Source: CAYYJM01 sp964471755 (lineage in GTDB: Bacteria; Planctomycetota; Planctomycetia; Gemmatales; Gemmataceae). From it: DNA of 23,592 nucleotides. The DNA lies in the NCBI GenBank assembly GCA_964471755.1, contig CAYYJM010000075.1, forward strand, positions 1 through 23,592. The letters run 5' to 3'. The notes under the pieces were generated by a model. The model did not search any database, was not told where the DNA came from, and saw only the letters and a list, made by a program, of their open reading frames with translations. Position numbers and translations under genes: made by a program. Positions 8,042-19,267 of the stretch are shown in pieces (the first letter of the stretch is position 1; every line of letters begins with the position of its first letter).

Positions 8042-8075
8042 TCATTTAGCCGCCGGCAAGCCGGCGGCTAAATGA
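8042..8075. repeat. perfect palindrome, 16-bp arms
   Basis: Arms 8042-8057 and 8060-8075 are perfect inverted copies separated by AA (TCATTTAGCCGCCGGC on the left). It begins 4 bases after the stop of the YHS-domain gene. It could end transcription of that gene, although no T-run follows. It shares CATTTAGCC and the GGCAAGCC/GGCTTGCC core with the element at 17455-17517. Confidence 0.85.
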
Positions 8076-8079
8076 AGAC

Positions 8080-8766
8080 CTACTTCCGCTTCGCCTTGAA
8101 CTCGCGGACGTACTTCTCCGGCTCCTCGTTGAACGCGTCCCGGCAGCCGGAGCAGCAGACGTAGTACGTCTCGCCCTTGTACATCACGGCCATCGTGCCC
8201 AGGCCGCCGGAGACGATGCACTCGCGCATCGCCTGGGTCGTCGCGAACGGCACGCCCTGCTTCGTCGCTCCGAGTTGCCACTGACCGACGAAGCGTGTCT
8301 TGCCGGCGGGCAGCACCTCGTAGCGGACCAGGTGCCGCTCCGCGTGTAGCAGGTGGAACGTCAGCCGCTGCGTGTCCCCTGTCACCTCGTCCTGACGCTC
8401 CAGGATCAACTTCTTCTCCTGACGGGTGCCCTCGAAGACGATCGGCTTCTTGTCCGTGGTCGTCAGCGTCAGGCGGAACTTCTCCGTCGCCGGCAGGTAA
8501 CGCAACTCGGCTGAGGCATAGTGCTTGCTCTGGCTGAAGTCGGCCCGGAGCCAGGCGTCATCGCCCTTGAACTGCCACTTCCAGGCGACGTTCTCGACCC
8601 AGAAGCCCTTGAGCCGCTCGGTGCGTGTGCCGAGAAGCGGCTCGCCGGTCGCCTTCCACGAGCCGATCAGATCGTGCAGCGGCTGCAAGGCGGCCCGTGA
8701 CGTGAGCGGTTCGGCCAGGGCCGACGCCGGGAGCAGGCACACGAGCAGGATCACGAGTCGGCACAT
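8080..8766 (-). CDS. secreted protein with C-terminal YHS-type metal-binding domain (228 aa)
   Basis: The start at 8766 has a strong ribosome-binding site (GGAGG, 6 bases upstream). Residues 1-18 (MCRLVILLVCLLPASALA) are a signal peptide. Residues about 25-170 look like an all-beta, lipocalin-like region with a WKATGEP motif near the start. Residues 182-228 resemble a YHS domain: C183-IVSGG, then YKGETYYVCCSGC with Cys204, Cys205 and Cys208, then the usual EEPEKY ending. YHS and TRASH domains bind transition metals and occur with copper, nickel and heavy-metal transport proteins. The preceding gene on this strand, 74 bases away, is a NicO-family metal transporter, so a role in periplasmic metal binding or sensing is likely. 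The exact metal is unknown. Confidence 0.8.
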   Translation of the reverse strand: MCRLVILLVCLLPASALAEPLTSRAALQPLHDLIGSWKATGEPLLGTRTERLKGFWVENVAWKWQFKGDDAWLRADFSQSKHYASAELRYLPATEKFRLTLTTTDKKPIVFEGTRQEKKLILERQDEVTGDTQRLTFHLLHAERHLVRYEVLPAGKTRFVGQWQLGATKQGVPFATTQAMRECIVSGGLGTMAVMYKGETYYVCCSGCRDAFNEEPEKYVREFKAKRK

Positions 8767-8840
8767 GACGGACCTCCGGAGCGGGCGACACTGGGGATTT
8801 CAACACTCCGGACGAGCCAGCGGATCGCCGCTAACCGGCA

Positions 8841-10370
8841 TCACGGGTGATGCCCGGCGTGCAGAGCGTCCCAGCAGAGCCAGAAACCCAGGACCAGAAT
8901 CACCACCGAGGTGAGCAGCGGCAACACCCTGCCGATCGTCTCCAGGCGGTCACGATGCTTTTCGAGGTGCGGCCGGGCGGCCTTGCGGGCCAGAACCACG
9001 CCGATGCCGATGGCCACCAGGACGAACGCCAGGCCGGCACTGAACGCGAGCAGCAGCGGCAAGGCGAGCCAGAGTTGACCCAGGACGATGGCCGCAGCCA
9101 GCATGGCGATCGCATCCCAGCATGGCACGATGCCGCCCGCCACGCCGAGCAGGATCAGATCGAGCCAGCGAACCGTCGTGCCCTCCGCGGCCGGCTCATG
9201 CGAGTGACCGCTGAAGAGGTGAACGTGATCGCTCTGGCCCAGCAGCCGGCGCAGCAGCAGGAACAGACCCATCAGCGCGATCAGCAGGCCGCCGAGGAAC
9301 TCCAGGGCCGTCTCGACGTGCTGCTCCCGGCCGACCAGCCAGGGCAGAATCGCCGCCAGGATCAGCACTGCGGCCGTGTGCGTCAGCGTTGTCACCACGC
9401 CGAGCAGGACGGCGTGGCCGATGGTGCCGCGTTCGCCGACGAGGTAGGCCGCCACCATCGTCTTGCCGTGGCCCGGTGTCAGGGCATGAGCCGCGCCGAA
9501 CAGGGCCGACAACAGCAGCAGCGTTCCCAGGCCGAGACGCGAATCGAGCAGCAGTTCACGCAGCGACCACCTGGACCTGGCCGGCGTCTCCGCGCCGGTC
9601 GTCTCGAGTAGAATCGGGGCGGAGTCGGCCGACCGGGCCGCCGCCCATCCCGGCTCGGCGCGATTCTCACCGGGTGACGTCGCCGGGATGTCGCCGTGTG
9701 CCAGGGCACCGGACGCGGTCGGTTTCTCCGGTTCCGGCTCCGGTGGCAGGGCAGGGCGATAGCGGCCCGGCGGATCGGTCGCTCGGGCGGTGAAGTGGAC
9801 ACGCAGCGTCCGGCGTCGTTCCCGGTCGCCCGGCTGCCAGTCATCGGCTCGTCGAGCGATCAGGGCCGCGTCGGGCACCCGGGCCGAGAGCAGTTCCACG
9901 CCGGGGCCGGTATCCAGATACAGCGCGATCCGGCTCGCCTCGTCCTCCTCCCAGCCGGCGTCCCGGACGACGAGCTGATGCTCGCCGACGAGCGCCGGCC
10001 AGTCCGCCTTCAGCAGGTATTCGCAACGCAGGTGATCGGTCAGCCGATGCGATCGCTGCTCGATGTGGAAGGCGAGCGGTTTGTCATCGAGGTCGATTTG
10101 CAGGAGTTTCGGCAGTTCGCCGGCCAGGTAGTCGGCATAGACAGCGGGCACCTCATCGCGAGTGAGCCGACCACTGGCGGGGTGCTTCGCCCTGTGCAGG
10201 TCCACGGTCGCGGTGAAGAGATCCAGTTCATAGCGGACGGCGATCTGAAGTCCGCTCGGCCCGAGCCGGACGACGGCGATGCGGTCATGGTTATCCTGGG
10301 GCACGACGTGAGCCGTCGCCGACCCGGCGCAGATGGCGACGACCAGTAGTGTGACGGCCGGCCGGATCAT
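8841..10370 (-). CDS. NicO/RcnA-family nickel/cobalt transporter with N-terminal exported domain (509 aa)
   Basis: Residues 1-20 are a signal peptide. Residues about 21-265 form an exported domain ending in a Pro/Glu-rich stretch. The C-terminal half carries about six hydrophobic helices. The hallmark HALTPGHGKTMVAAYLVG (His295, His301, Lys303) matches the HALxPGHxKT signature of RcnA/NicO, and GGIVPCWDA matches the conserved second repeat. A short His-rich loop (HVHLFSGHSHE) lies between helices, as is common in these carriers. The family moves Ni2+ or Co2+ across the membrane, often as an exporter. The N-terminal extension resembles fused exported domains seen in other NicO proteins. The YHS-domain gene follows 74 bases downstream, and a large palindrome lies upstream. 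Direction of transport and metal cannot be told from sequence. Confidence 0.88.
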   Translation of the reverse strand: MIRPAVTLLVVAICAGSATAHVVPQDNHDRIAVVRLGPSGLQIAVRYELDLFTATVDLHRAKHPASGRLTRDEVPAVYADYLAGELPKLLQIDLDDKPLAFHIEQRSHRLTDHLRCEYLLKADWPALVGEHQLVVRDAGWEEDEASRIALYLDTGPGVELLSARVPDAALIARRADDWQPGDRERRRTLRVHFTARATDPPGRYRPALPPEPEPEKPTASGALAHGDIPATSPGENRAEPGWAAARSADSAPILLETTGAETPARSRWSLRELLLDSRLGLGTLLLLSALFGAAHALTPGHGKTMVAAYLVGERGTIGHAVLLGVVTTLTHTAAVLILAAILPWLVGREQHVETALEFLGGLLIALMGLFLLLRRLLGQSDHVHLFSGHSHEPAAEGTTVRWLDLILLGVAGGIVPCWDAIAMLAAAIVLGQLWLALPLLLAFSAGLAFVLVAIGIGVVLARKAARPHLEKHRDRLETIGRVLPLLTSVVILVLGFWLCWDALHAGHHP

Positions 10371-10423
10371 ATCCCCTCGGGGGTATCGACAGCGTTGGCC
10401 CGGTGAGAAGGCGAGCCCCGTCT

Positions 10424-10495
10424 TGGCGAGCCCCCCACGAAAGTGGGGGGAGTTTGCCGTCGGGTACTCCCCCCACTTTCGTGGGGGGCTCGCCA
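10424..10495. repeat. nested palindrome, perfect 30-bp arms
   Basis: Arms 10424-10453 and 10466-10495 are perfect inverted copies around a 12-base loop. Each arm is itself a hairpin: CCCCCCAC-GAAA-GTGGGGGG on the left and its complement on the right. The DNA or RNA can therefore fold as one 30-bp stem or as two short stems, one capped by a GAAA tetraloop. It lies in the gap between the squalene-oxidase-repeat gene and the NicO gene and may act as a terminator or mRNA-processing site. Confidence 0.95.
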
Positions 10496-10503
10496 GTCGC
10501 CGC

Positions 10504-11655
10504 CTACTTCTTCGGCTTGCAGTGGCTCAGGGCCATCAGTGCGTAGCCGGTCACGATGCGCGGATCGCCTTCCATCCAGCGATCCTGTTCGTTGACCCAG
10601 CTGCCGTCCTCCTTCTGCCGCTTCGCCAACTCGGCGGTCAGGTCTGCTCGCCAGTCGTGCTTCTTGCCCGAGGCGTCCACGAACTCATCGACGCCGAGAA
10701 GGTCGAGCGTCTTGGCCATCGTGTGGTAGTAGTAGTATAGACCCCACTGCGCCCGCGCCTCGGGCATGCCGGGGTTCTTCTCCAGGGTGTAGTGTTTCTT
10801 GAGCCAGTCGTGGGCCTTCTTGATGCGGGGATCGTCCTTGTTCACGCCGCAGTAGATCAGGCTCTTGACACCGGCGTAGGTCATGCTGCCGTAGCCGGGT
10901 AGGCCGTCGGCCGGGTCGGCGTTGTCCTTGACCTTGGTCGAGCCGCCGCCGGCGGCACTGTAGATGAAGCTGCCATCGTTGATCTTGCCGGCCCAGGGCT
11001 GATCGTTACCGTCCTCGCCCTTGTAGTTCTGACAGCGCGTGACGAAGATGGCCGCCTTCTTGAACGCCGGATCGTCCTTCGGCACGCCGGCCGTGACCAG
11101 GGCGTCGAGGAAGAACTGCGTGTTGGACAGGTCCGGCCGCGACTTGCTGTCGTAGCCGGCACCGCCGTAGAAGGTGTCCTGAGGCGTCTTGCCCTCGCTC
11201 TCGTCCCATTGCAGGCCGCGCAGGAACTTCGCCGCATCGGCGATGACCTTCTTGTAACTGTCCCGTTTGGCCGCCTTCAGGGCCATGATGTTGACGCAGG
11301 TGACGTAGTTCTGCAACTGCACCCGAGGACTGTTGCCGGCGATGTGGCCGGCCTTCGGGTTGATCAACGACTCGATGTACTTGAGGGCCTTTTCCGCCAT
11401 CGGATCGTCGGCGGCGAGTCGGCCGCTCTCCAGAGCCCCCGTCAGCACGATGCCGGTGATGCCGGGGCTCTTCTGTCCGGCCCAGCTGCCGTCGGCTTCC
11501 TGGGCCTTGCGCAGGTAGCCCAGACCCTTATCGACGAGCGAATCCCACTTCTTGGCGTCGGCCCCTTGACCGCGAGCCGCCAGGCAGGCCAGCGTCACGG
11601 CCAGGCCGGCCAGCACGCCCGTTCGCAGGGCCCAGCGTTTGCTTTTCGTCGGCAT
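10504..11655 (-). CDS. secreted prenyltransferase/squalene-oxidase-repeat protein (383 aa)
   Basis: The start at 11655 has GGGAG about 10 bases upstream. Residues 1-31 form a signal peptide with a twin-basic start and hydrophobic core. The rest has repeated helix pairs punctuated by DGSW-type motifs (EADGSWAGQ near residue 55, NDGSFIYSA near 230, KEDGSWVNEQ near 355), the pattern of the alpha/alpha toroid shared by squalene cyclases, prenyltransferases and complement-type proteins. Such exported versions are abundant in Planctomycetes and usually lack an assigned substrate. The catalytic DXDD motif of squalene-hopene cyclase is not seen, so terpene cyclisation is unlikely. It stands between a small membrane-protein gene and the NicO transporter, with no clear functional link. 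Confidence 0.8.
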   Translation of the reverse strand: MPTKSKRWALRTGVLAGLAVTLACLAARGQGADAKKWDSLVDKGLGYLRKAQEADGSWAGQKSPGITGIVLTGALESGRLAADDPMAEKALKYIESLINPKAGHIAGNSPRVQLQNYVTCVNIMALKAAKRDSYKKVIADAAKFLRGLQWDESEGKTPQDTFYGGAGYDSKSRPDLSNTQFFLDALVTAGVPKDDPAFKKAAIFVTRCQNYKGEDGNDQPWAGKINDGSFIYSAAGGGSTKVKDNADPADGLPGYGSMTYAGVKSLIYCGVNKDDPRIKKAHDWLKKHYTLEKNPGMPEARAQWGLYYYYHTMAKTLDLLGVDEFVDASGKKHDWRADLTAELAKRQKEDGSWVNEQDRWMEGDPRIVTGYALMALSHCKPKK

Positions 11656-11757
11656 TGCAGCATCTCTCCCTGGAAGGTCGGAATCCGATCAGGACGCGGT
11701 GCAAGACGGATGCCAGGCGGTAAATCACGGCCCCGGAACGGGTTTTTCGCCGCGAGG

Positions 11758-11774
11758 TGGCGATCGAATCGCCA
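11758..11774 (-). terminator. short hairpin downstream of the membrane-protein gene
   Basis: TGGCGAT-CGA-ATCGCCA is a perfect 7-bp stem lying 26 bases past the stop of the 138-aa gene. No T-run follows on the minus strand, so this is only a possible terminator. Confidence 0.25.
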
Positions 11775-11800
11775 GGTCTGCTCATTCCGTGGCCAGTCGC

Positions 11801-12217
11801 TCAGGGATTCGGCTTCTGAGCCAGCCGCTGTGCCCGCCGAGCCTGGATGAACGAGTTCACGCACAGCGCGACGTGGACCAGGCACAGGGCGGCCATGCCA
11901 AGCATGGCGTAGGTCGAAACCGTCGCGTCGCTGCCATCGCCACGGACCACCCGGCCGGACTGAAACAGTTGACCGAGTCGGCCCGAAACCATGCCGGCCG
12001 CCGCCAGGAAGCCGATCAGCGTCAGGGCGGCCCCGGCGTGCATGACGTGCTTGCGCAGCTTCTCTCGGTAGCCGAGCAGGCCGAGCAGGATCAGGATGAC
12101 TCCGAAGAGGGCCGGGATCAGGGCCGTGTAGTGGCTCGCTCCGGTGCCGGTAAACGTTCCCACGCCCAGGGCGACCAGAAGCACGCCCGCGATAATCGTG
12201 ATCAGTGGCATCGACAT
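11801..12217 (-). CDS. small membrane protein with four predicted helices (138 aa)
   Basis: The ATG at 12217 (MSMPLITII) has AGGGAAGAG just upstream. The frame is open to 12517, but that extension is basic, low-quality sequence and is taken as noncoding. Hydrophobic helices lie at about residues 4-23, 30-50, 58-78 and 102-123, with a short polar loop between the third and fourth and a basic C-terminal tail (RRAQRLAQK), consistent with an inner-membrane protein. I recognise no named family. A TACAAT hexamer lies 65 bases upstream. Nothing around it indicates a function. Confidence 0.7.
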   Translation of the reverse strand: MSMPLITIIAGVLLVALGVGTFTGTGASHYTALIPALFGVILILLGLLGYREKLRKHVMHAGAALTLIGFLAAAGMVSGRLGQLFQSGRVVRGDGSDATVSTYAMLGMAALCLVHVALCVNSFIQARRAQRLAQKPNP

Positions 12218-12281
12218 GTTACTCTTCCCTCGCCCCGTGTCCCGGCAAGTCGGGCAAAATTCGCCGATCGTACTCCGCACT

Positions 12282-12287
12282 ATTGTA
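12282..12287 (-). promoter_or_regulatory. candidate -10 box for the 138-aa membrane protein
   Basis: The minus strand reads TACAAT here, 65 bases upstream of the start codon. The -35 region at 17-18 bp spacing is poor. Similar TACAAT boxes precede the genes starting at 7868 and 23346. Confidence 0.25.
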
Positions 12288-12327
12288 AGCGGTTCGCCTC
12301 GTTGGCGACTACTCGCGAAGTAGGTCC

Positions 12328-12356
12328 TTGTCCTGGCTCGACGGCGCGGGTATAGT
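12328..12356 (+). promoter_or_regulatory. candidate plus-strand sigma-70-type promoter in the gene-free region
   Basis: TTGTCC (12328-12333), a 17-base spacer, then TATAGT (12351-12356) match the -35/-10 consensus at 4 of 6 and 5 of 6 positions. It would transcribe rightwards into the region without protein genes, towards the hairpin-rich stretch and metH. Confidence 0.35.
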
Positions 12357-12989
12357 GAAACGACCTCTGCGGTGTTCGTGATCGAGCGTGCTTTTGACGA
12401 ACCGATATGAGTACCCGCTGGGAGCCAATAGAGCGTTCGGTGCTTGCAAGCCCGTCCTCCGCTCGTCGGAGATTGTAGCGGGATCCATAAGCCGGCGTTG
12501 AGGCACCCCTGTACCAATGCGGGTTCTCAAAAGCGCAAGACACGGCACCGGCGGAGGTTTTTTCACGCACTGACCACTCCTCGATCTTCTCCAGACCGCC
12601 CCGTCTCATCGGGTACTGCTTTCGTGCGCTCATCAGACTGCCAAAAGGTCAGCTTTTATCCATCCGGGCCAGATTTTTTCCGGCTAACAACCCTTCCTCA
12701 GATCGCAAGCCAAAAGTTGAAAATTGCCGTAACTTGTTCTCGACGAGATGCTTGCTGAAATTGTCCACGATCGCTGCTGTGAACCCTGGAAGCAAACTGT
12801 CCCGATCAAGGCCCTCGGGAGGAAAAATTCGGTCTGCCCTTTCTCCTTATCCACAGGGCACTTTGGGAGTCTGTCGCGGTTCGTGTCGAGGAGGCCGGAT
12901 AATTGCCGTTGACTGGTCGCGTCAAGTCGCTAACCTTTGACAACATGAACGCTCGCACGGTCCTCCACTCTCGCTAAGTGATTGTGGGA
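12357..12989. other. gene-free stretch, less GC-rich than its surroundings
   Basis: No open frame here looks like a protein. The stretch has several A or T runs of five to six bases and is visibly less GC-rich than neighbouring genes. It holds one perfect DnaA-box sequence, TTATCCACA at 12847-12855, but no cluster of such boxes. With the following hairpin-rich segment it forms a 1.5-kb gap (12218-13752), unusually long for this window. Confidence 0.6.
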
Positions 12990-13405
12990 ACGGAGGATCT
13001 GGCAAGATCAGAGTGCGCCATCTGTGATGGACCCGCTGCTCTGGGCCATGGATGAGGCCCGGAGCTGATCGATCCAGGGAATCGCGTCGTGGAGGGAGTT
13101 ACGCTCGCGCTTATCCCGTGACGGGACTGCCCCGCAGAGTCAAGACCAGGGAGGATGCTTGTCTTGGCGTGGTAGTTGAAACGGTATCGACTTCCAGCAG
13201 GTGCCACCTGGGCCAGGGAAGGCCCGCGACGAGCACTCAGGGAGGGGTGAGGTCGAGGGATGCAGTGGCGACACCGTATCTCGCAAGCGCCCTGCTGGTA
13301 GTCGTTACCGGTCCGGTGCAGGTCGTTCGCGGCCGGCCCGGACCTGGGCCCGCAGGGACGCGGCGCTCGACTGAGCTAGGCTGGCGGCTCCAGGAGGGAG
13401 CCGCC
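12990..13405. ncRNA. candidate structured RNA of unknown type
   Basis: A dense series of short-loop stems occurs in about 415 bases: 12996-13009 (5 bp), 13018-13030 (5 bp), 13039-13064 (9 bp with one G-T), 13115-13125 (4 bp), 13141-13166 (6 bp), 13198-13210 (5 bp), 13210-13225 (5 bp), 13310-13344 (7 bp) and 13383-13405 (9 bp). No convincing protein frame covers it. I looked for RNase P, tmRNA, SRP RNA, cobalamin and SAM riboswitch, and group I and II intron signatures and found none. Plus strand is favoured because of the upstream promoter candidate and the strong last hairpin, but strand is not settled. GC-rich DNA makes short stems by chance, so this is a hypothesis. Confidence 0.3.
13383..13405 (+). 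terminator. strong hairpin ending the structured stretch
   Basis: GGCGGCTCC-AGGAG-GGAGCCGCC is a perfect 9-bp GC-rich stem with a 5-base loop. It is followed by GGTCTACTTTACTTG, which has T's but no clean run, so termination is possible rather than certain. Confidence 0.35.
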
Positions 13406-13526
13406 GGTCTACTTTACTTGTCGCCAAAATCGAATTGCCCCTGCCTGACCGTCCCGCAATGATCCGCGAACCCACGTCAAGTCCGATTCCCTTTCCCGCG
13501 ACCGCCACTATACTACTCCGTATTCA

Positions 13527-13544
13527 GCGAGGCACGAGCCTCGC
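13527..13544. repeat. short palindrome upstream of metH
   Basis: GCGAGGC-ACGA-GCCTCGC is a perfect 7-bp stem with a 4-base loop, lying 25 bases before the larger inverted repeat. It has the same arm-hairpin style as the other elements of this window. Confidence 0.7.
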
Positions 13545-13568
13545 CTTCCCGAGACTCTCCGGCCTGGT

Positions 13569-13687
13569 CTGACTTTTTTGGACTGCGGCGATTCTTCGCC
13601 GCTCTGGCTGTCTCACTTGCTGGGCGGTCATTCTCCGAAGGGAGAAAGTCAAAGCGGCGAAGAATCGCCGCAGTCCAAAAAAGTGAG
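13569..13687. repeat. three-hairpin inverted-repeat element in the metH leader
   Basis: Arms 13569-13603 and 13653-13687 are inverted copies matching at 34 of 35 positions. Each arm contains its own hairpin (GCGGCGA-TTCT-TCGCCGC on the left). The centre holds a third, TTCTCC-GAAG-GGAGAA (13631-13646). The right arm ends 65 bases before the metH start codon, so in metH mRNA this could form a long stem or three short ones. No known riboswitch motif is seen within it. Confidence 0.9.
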
Positions 13688-13752
13688 AAAGTCAGAAAGC
13701 CAGGACAACGCCGGACTGTCTCTCCCGCCACGATCGCGGAGCCGTCATCGAC

Positions 13753-17454
<3,702 letters not shown>

Positions 17455-17517
17455 CATTTGCCCCGGCTTGCCGGGGGTCTTCAACGCGAAGACCTCCGGC
17501 AAGCCAGGGGCTAAATG
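17455..17517. repeat. inverted-repeat element filling the convergent metH gap; possible two-way terminator
   Basis: Imperfect arms 17455-17481 and 17489-17517 surround a 7-base loop; the left arm contains CCCCGGCTTGCCGGGG. The element starts right after the metH stop and ends 3 bases from the stop of the opposite-strand gene, a natural place for a bidirectional terminator. It shares CATTTAGCC and the GGCTTGCC core with the palindrome at 8042-8075. Confidence 0.8.
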
Positions 17518-17520
17518 GGG

Positions 17521-19212
17521 TTACTTCGCCTCGGGCACGTTCGCCTGGACGGCCTGGAGGATCTCCTTGGTTTCGTCGTTCTGCAACAGAGCGACGACCT
17601 TGAGATGCTTCAGACCGAGCGGCTTGTCCTCGTCCGCGAACGGCTTGTTGCCACGGGCCGTGTATTCGTCGAGGTACTTCGTCAACTTCTCCTGAAGCTC
17701 CTTGACCGACACGGTCACCTTCTGCGTGGCCGACTTGTCCTTGACGGCGAGGCCCTCGACGCCACCGGGGAAGTCCCGAACGACGTGGTGGTGCAGCCGC
17801 TGGCCATTCCGGCCGACGTACTTGACCACGTCCTCGATCAGCACCAGGCGCAGCTTGACCTTCTCGCCGGGCTTGGCCACGTCGCTGGCCTTCGCCTCGA
17901 TGGTGATCTTGTCGCCGGCCCGCTGCACGTCGAGCGTCAGCTTGGCGGCGTCCTCGGCCTCGACGGCTTCGCCAACGGCCTCACGCAGGGCCTTGTAGCG
18001 ATCCTCGCCGTGCTGCTTGTAGCCGCCCAGCGGCTTGGTTTCCTTGCCGTTGAGCAGGGCCGTCGGCGTGCCACCGATGGCGTCGCCGTAGTAGTCGGCA
18101 CGGGCCACGCTGGCCGGGTTGGTCAGGGCGTCCGGCCCGGGGATGTGCAGGTGGTACTGCAAGAAGACCGCCTCGCCCGGCTTGAACGCCTTGTTGCAGG
18201 CATCGAAGGCGATGTCGGCCGAGACGCACGGCGGGCACTGCGCCCCCGTGAACAGCTCGACGACGGCGGTTCGGGTGCCCTTGCCCTTGCGCTCGAACGG
18301 CTTGATCTCGAAGCTGAGGTTCGATTTGGAAAAGGCCTCGTCGAGCTTCGTCTCCAGGGCGGCGATCTGGGCCTCGAACTTCTTCGCCTCGTCGTTCTTC
18401 TTGTTCGCCTTGAGGGCCTCCACCATCAACTGGGTGGCCGCCAGGGCCTCCTCGGGAGTCGAATCCTTGGTCAGCGTCTTGAGATCCTGCTGGGCCAGGT
18501 CGAGAGCCAGGGCGGGATGCTTCTTGACGCGAAGCAACTCGCGGGCGGTGTTCATCGCGATGGTGGACGCCAGCCGTGCGCCGTACAGATTGGCCTCCTT
18601 CTCGGCACGAGCCAGGGCCGCCTGGACGTCCTCGACCTTGCTCTCCTCGGAGCGGAGAGCGCTGCGCAGGACGGCCAGGGTGCCGGTCACGAGCAACGGA
18701 CTACCCGGCTCCTTCTCTTCCAGAGTCTTCAGGGCCTTCTGCGCCTCGGCGAGGTTTTCAGCCTTGGTGACCGCCGCCAGCTGGGCCGCGCCGGGAGCCT
18801 TGTGGATGAAGTTCTTCGAGTCGAGTTCCTTGGCGTCGCTGCGTTCCAGAACCAGGGGCTGGACGTTGCTTTCGCCGATGATCAGGAGGCCGCGGATCGT
18901 CTTGGCGTCCTTGTCGTCCGTCGGGTTAATGATCGCCTCGAACGAGCGATTTCCCGCCAGGGTGAAGTGGATCGATTTGCCCTTCTGTTGCAGGTTCTTG
19001 ATCGTACCGTCCTTGAGGATCGGCACGCCGGCGCTGACGAGCTTGATCTCGGGCCTGTCCTTGCCGGTGATCTCGAGCAAGGCCAGGTCGATCGCCTGGT
19101 CGCGGTCGTAGACGGTGGCCTTCCATTTCCCCTCGATTGGAGCGGCCGAGACGGCGCTCCACAGGGCTACCAGCACGCCGACGGCGGCCAGCAGACGAAC
19201 TCCTCGAACCAT
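17521..19212 (-). CDS. secreted thioredoxin-fold protein with long helical N-terminal region (563 aa)
   Basis: The start at 19212 has an excellent ribosome-binding site (AAGGAG, 6 bases upstream). Residues 1-23 are a signal peptide. Residues about 25-130 are beta-rich, with a GKWKATVYD motif. Residues about 140-290 are helical and Ala/Glu/Lys-rich, perhaps TPR-like. A thioredoxin-like domain follows: VELFTGAQCPPC with Cys326 and Cys329 as the CxxC pair, and GGTPTALLNG as the likely cis-proline loop. The last 150 residues look beta-rich. An intact CxxC suggests disulfide exchange or redox sensing outside the cytoplasm; DUF1223-like secreted thioredoxins are a possible relative. It follows the epimerase gene by 55 bases, with no obvious functional link. 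Confidence 0.82.
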   Translation of the reverse strand: MVRGVRLLAAVGVLVALWSAVSAAPIEGKWKATVYDRDQAIDLALLEITGKDRPEIKLVSAGVPILKDGTIKNLQQKGKSIHFTLAGNRSFEAIINPTDDKDAKTIRGLLIIGESNVQPLVLERSDAKELDSKNFIHKAPGAAQLAAVTKAENLAEAQKALKTLEEKEPGSPLLVTGTLAVLRSALRSEESKVEDVQAALARAEKEANLYGARLASTIAMNTARELLRVKKHPALALDLAQQDLKTLTKDSTPEEALAATQLMVEALKANKKNDEAKKFEAQIAALETKLDEAFSKSNLSFEIKPFERKGKGTRTAVVELFTGAQCPPCVSADIAFDACNKAFKPGEAVFLQYHLHIPGPDALTNPASVARADYYGDAIGGTPTALLNGKETKPLGGYKQHGEDRYKALREAVGEAVEAEDAAKLTLDVQRAGDKITIEAKASDVAKPGEKVKLRLVLIEDVVKYVGRNGQRLHHHVVRDFPGGVEGLAVKDKSATQKVTVSVKELQEKLTKYLDEYTARGNKPFADEDKPLGLKHLKVVALLQNDETKEILQAVQANVPEAK

Positions 19213-19267
19213 GACGAACTCCTTGAGTGGGGGAACGAATCGCAGACAGTGTATTCGCGGAACTCCC

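Noticed and set aside
12847..12855. Perfect DnaA box TTATCCACA as part of a replication origin
   Set aside because: Only one perfect box was found, with a few poor matches nearby and no dnaA or dnaN gene in view. One 9-base match can occur by chance.
13052..13462. 136-residue plus-strand open frame in the gene-free region
   Set aside because: Composition (Arg, Gly and Ser-rich), no ribosome-binding site and overlap with many hairpins argue against a protein.
12990..13752. Cobalamin or SAM riboswitch for metH
   Set aside because: Neither the cobalamin B12-box core nor the SAM-I conserved core was found on the plus strand between the hairpins and metH.
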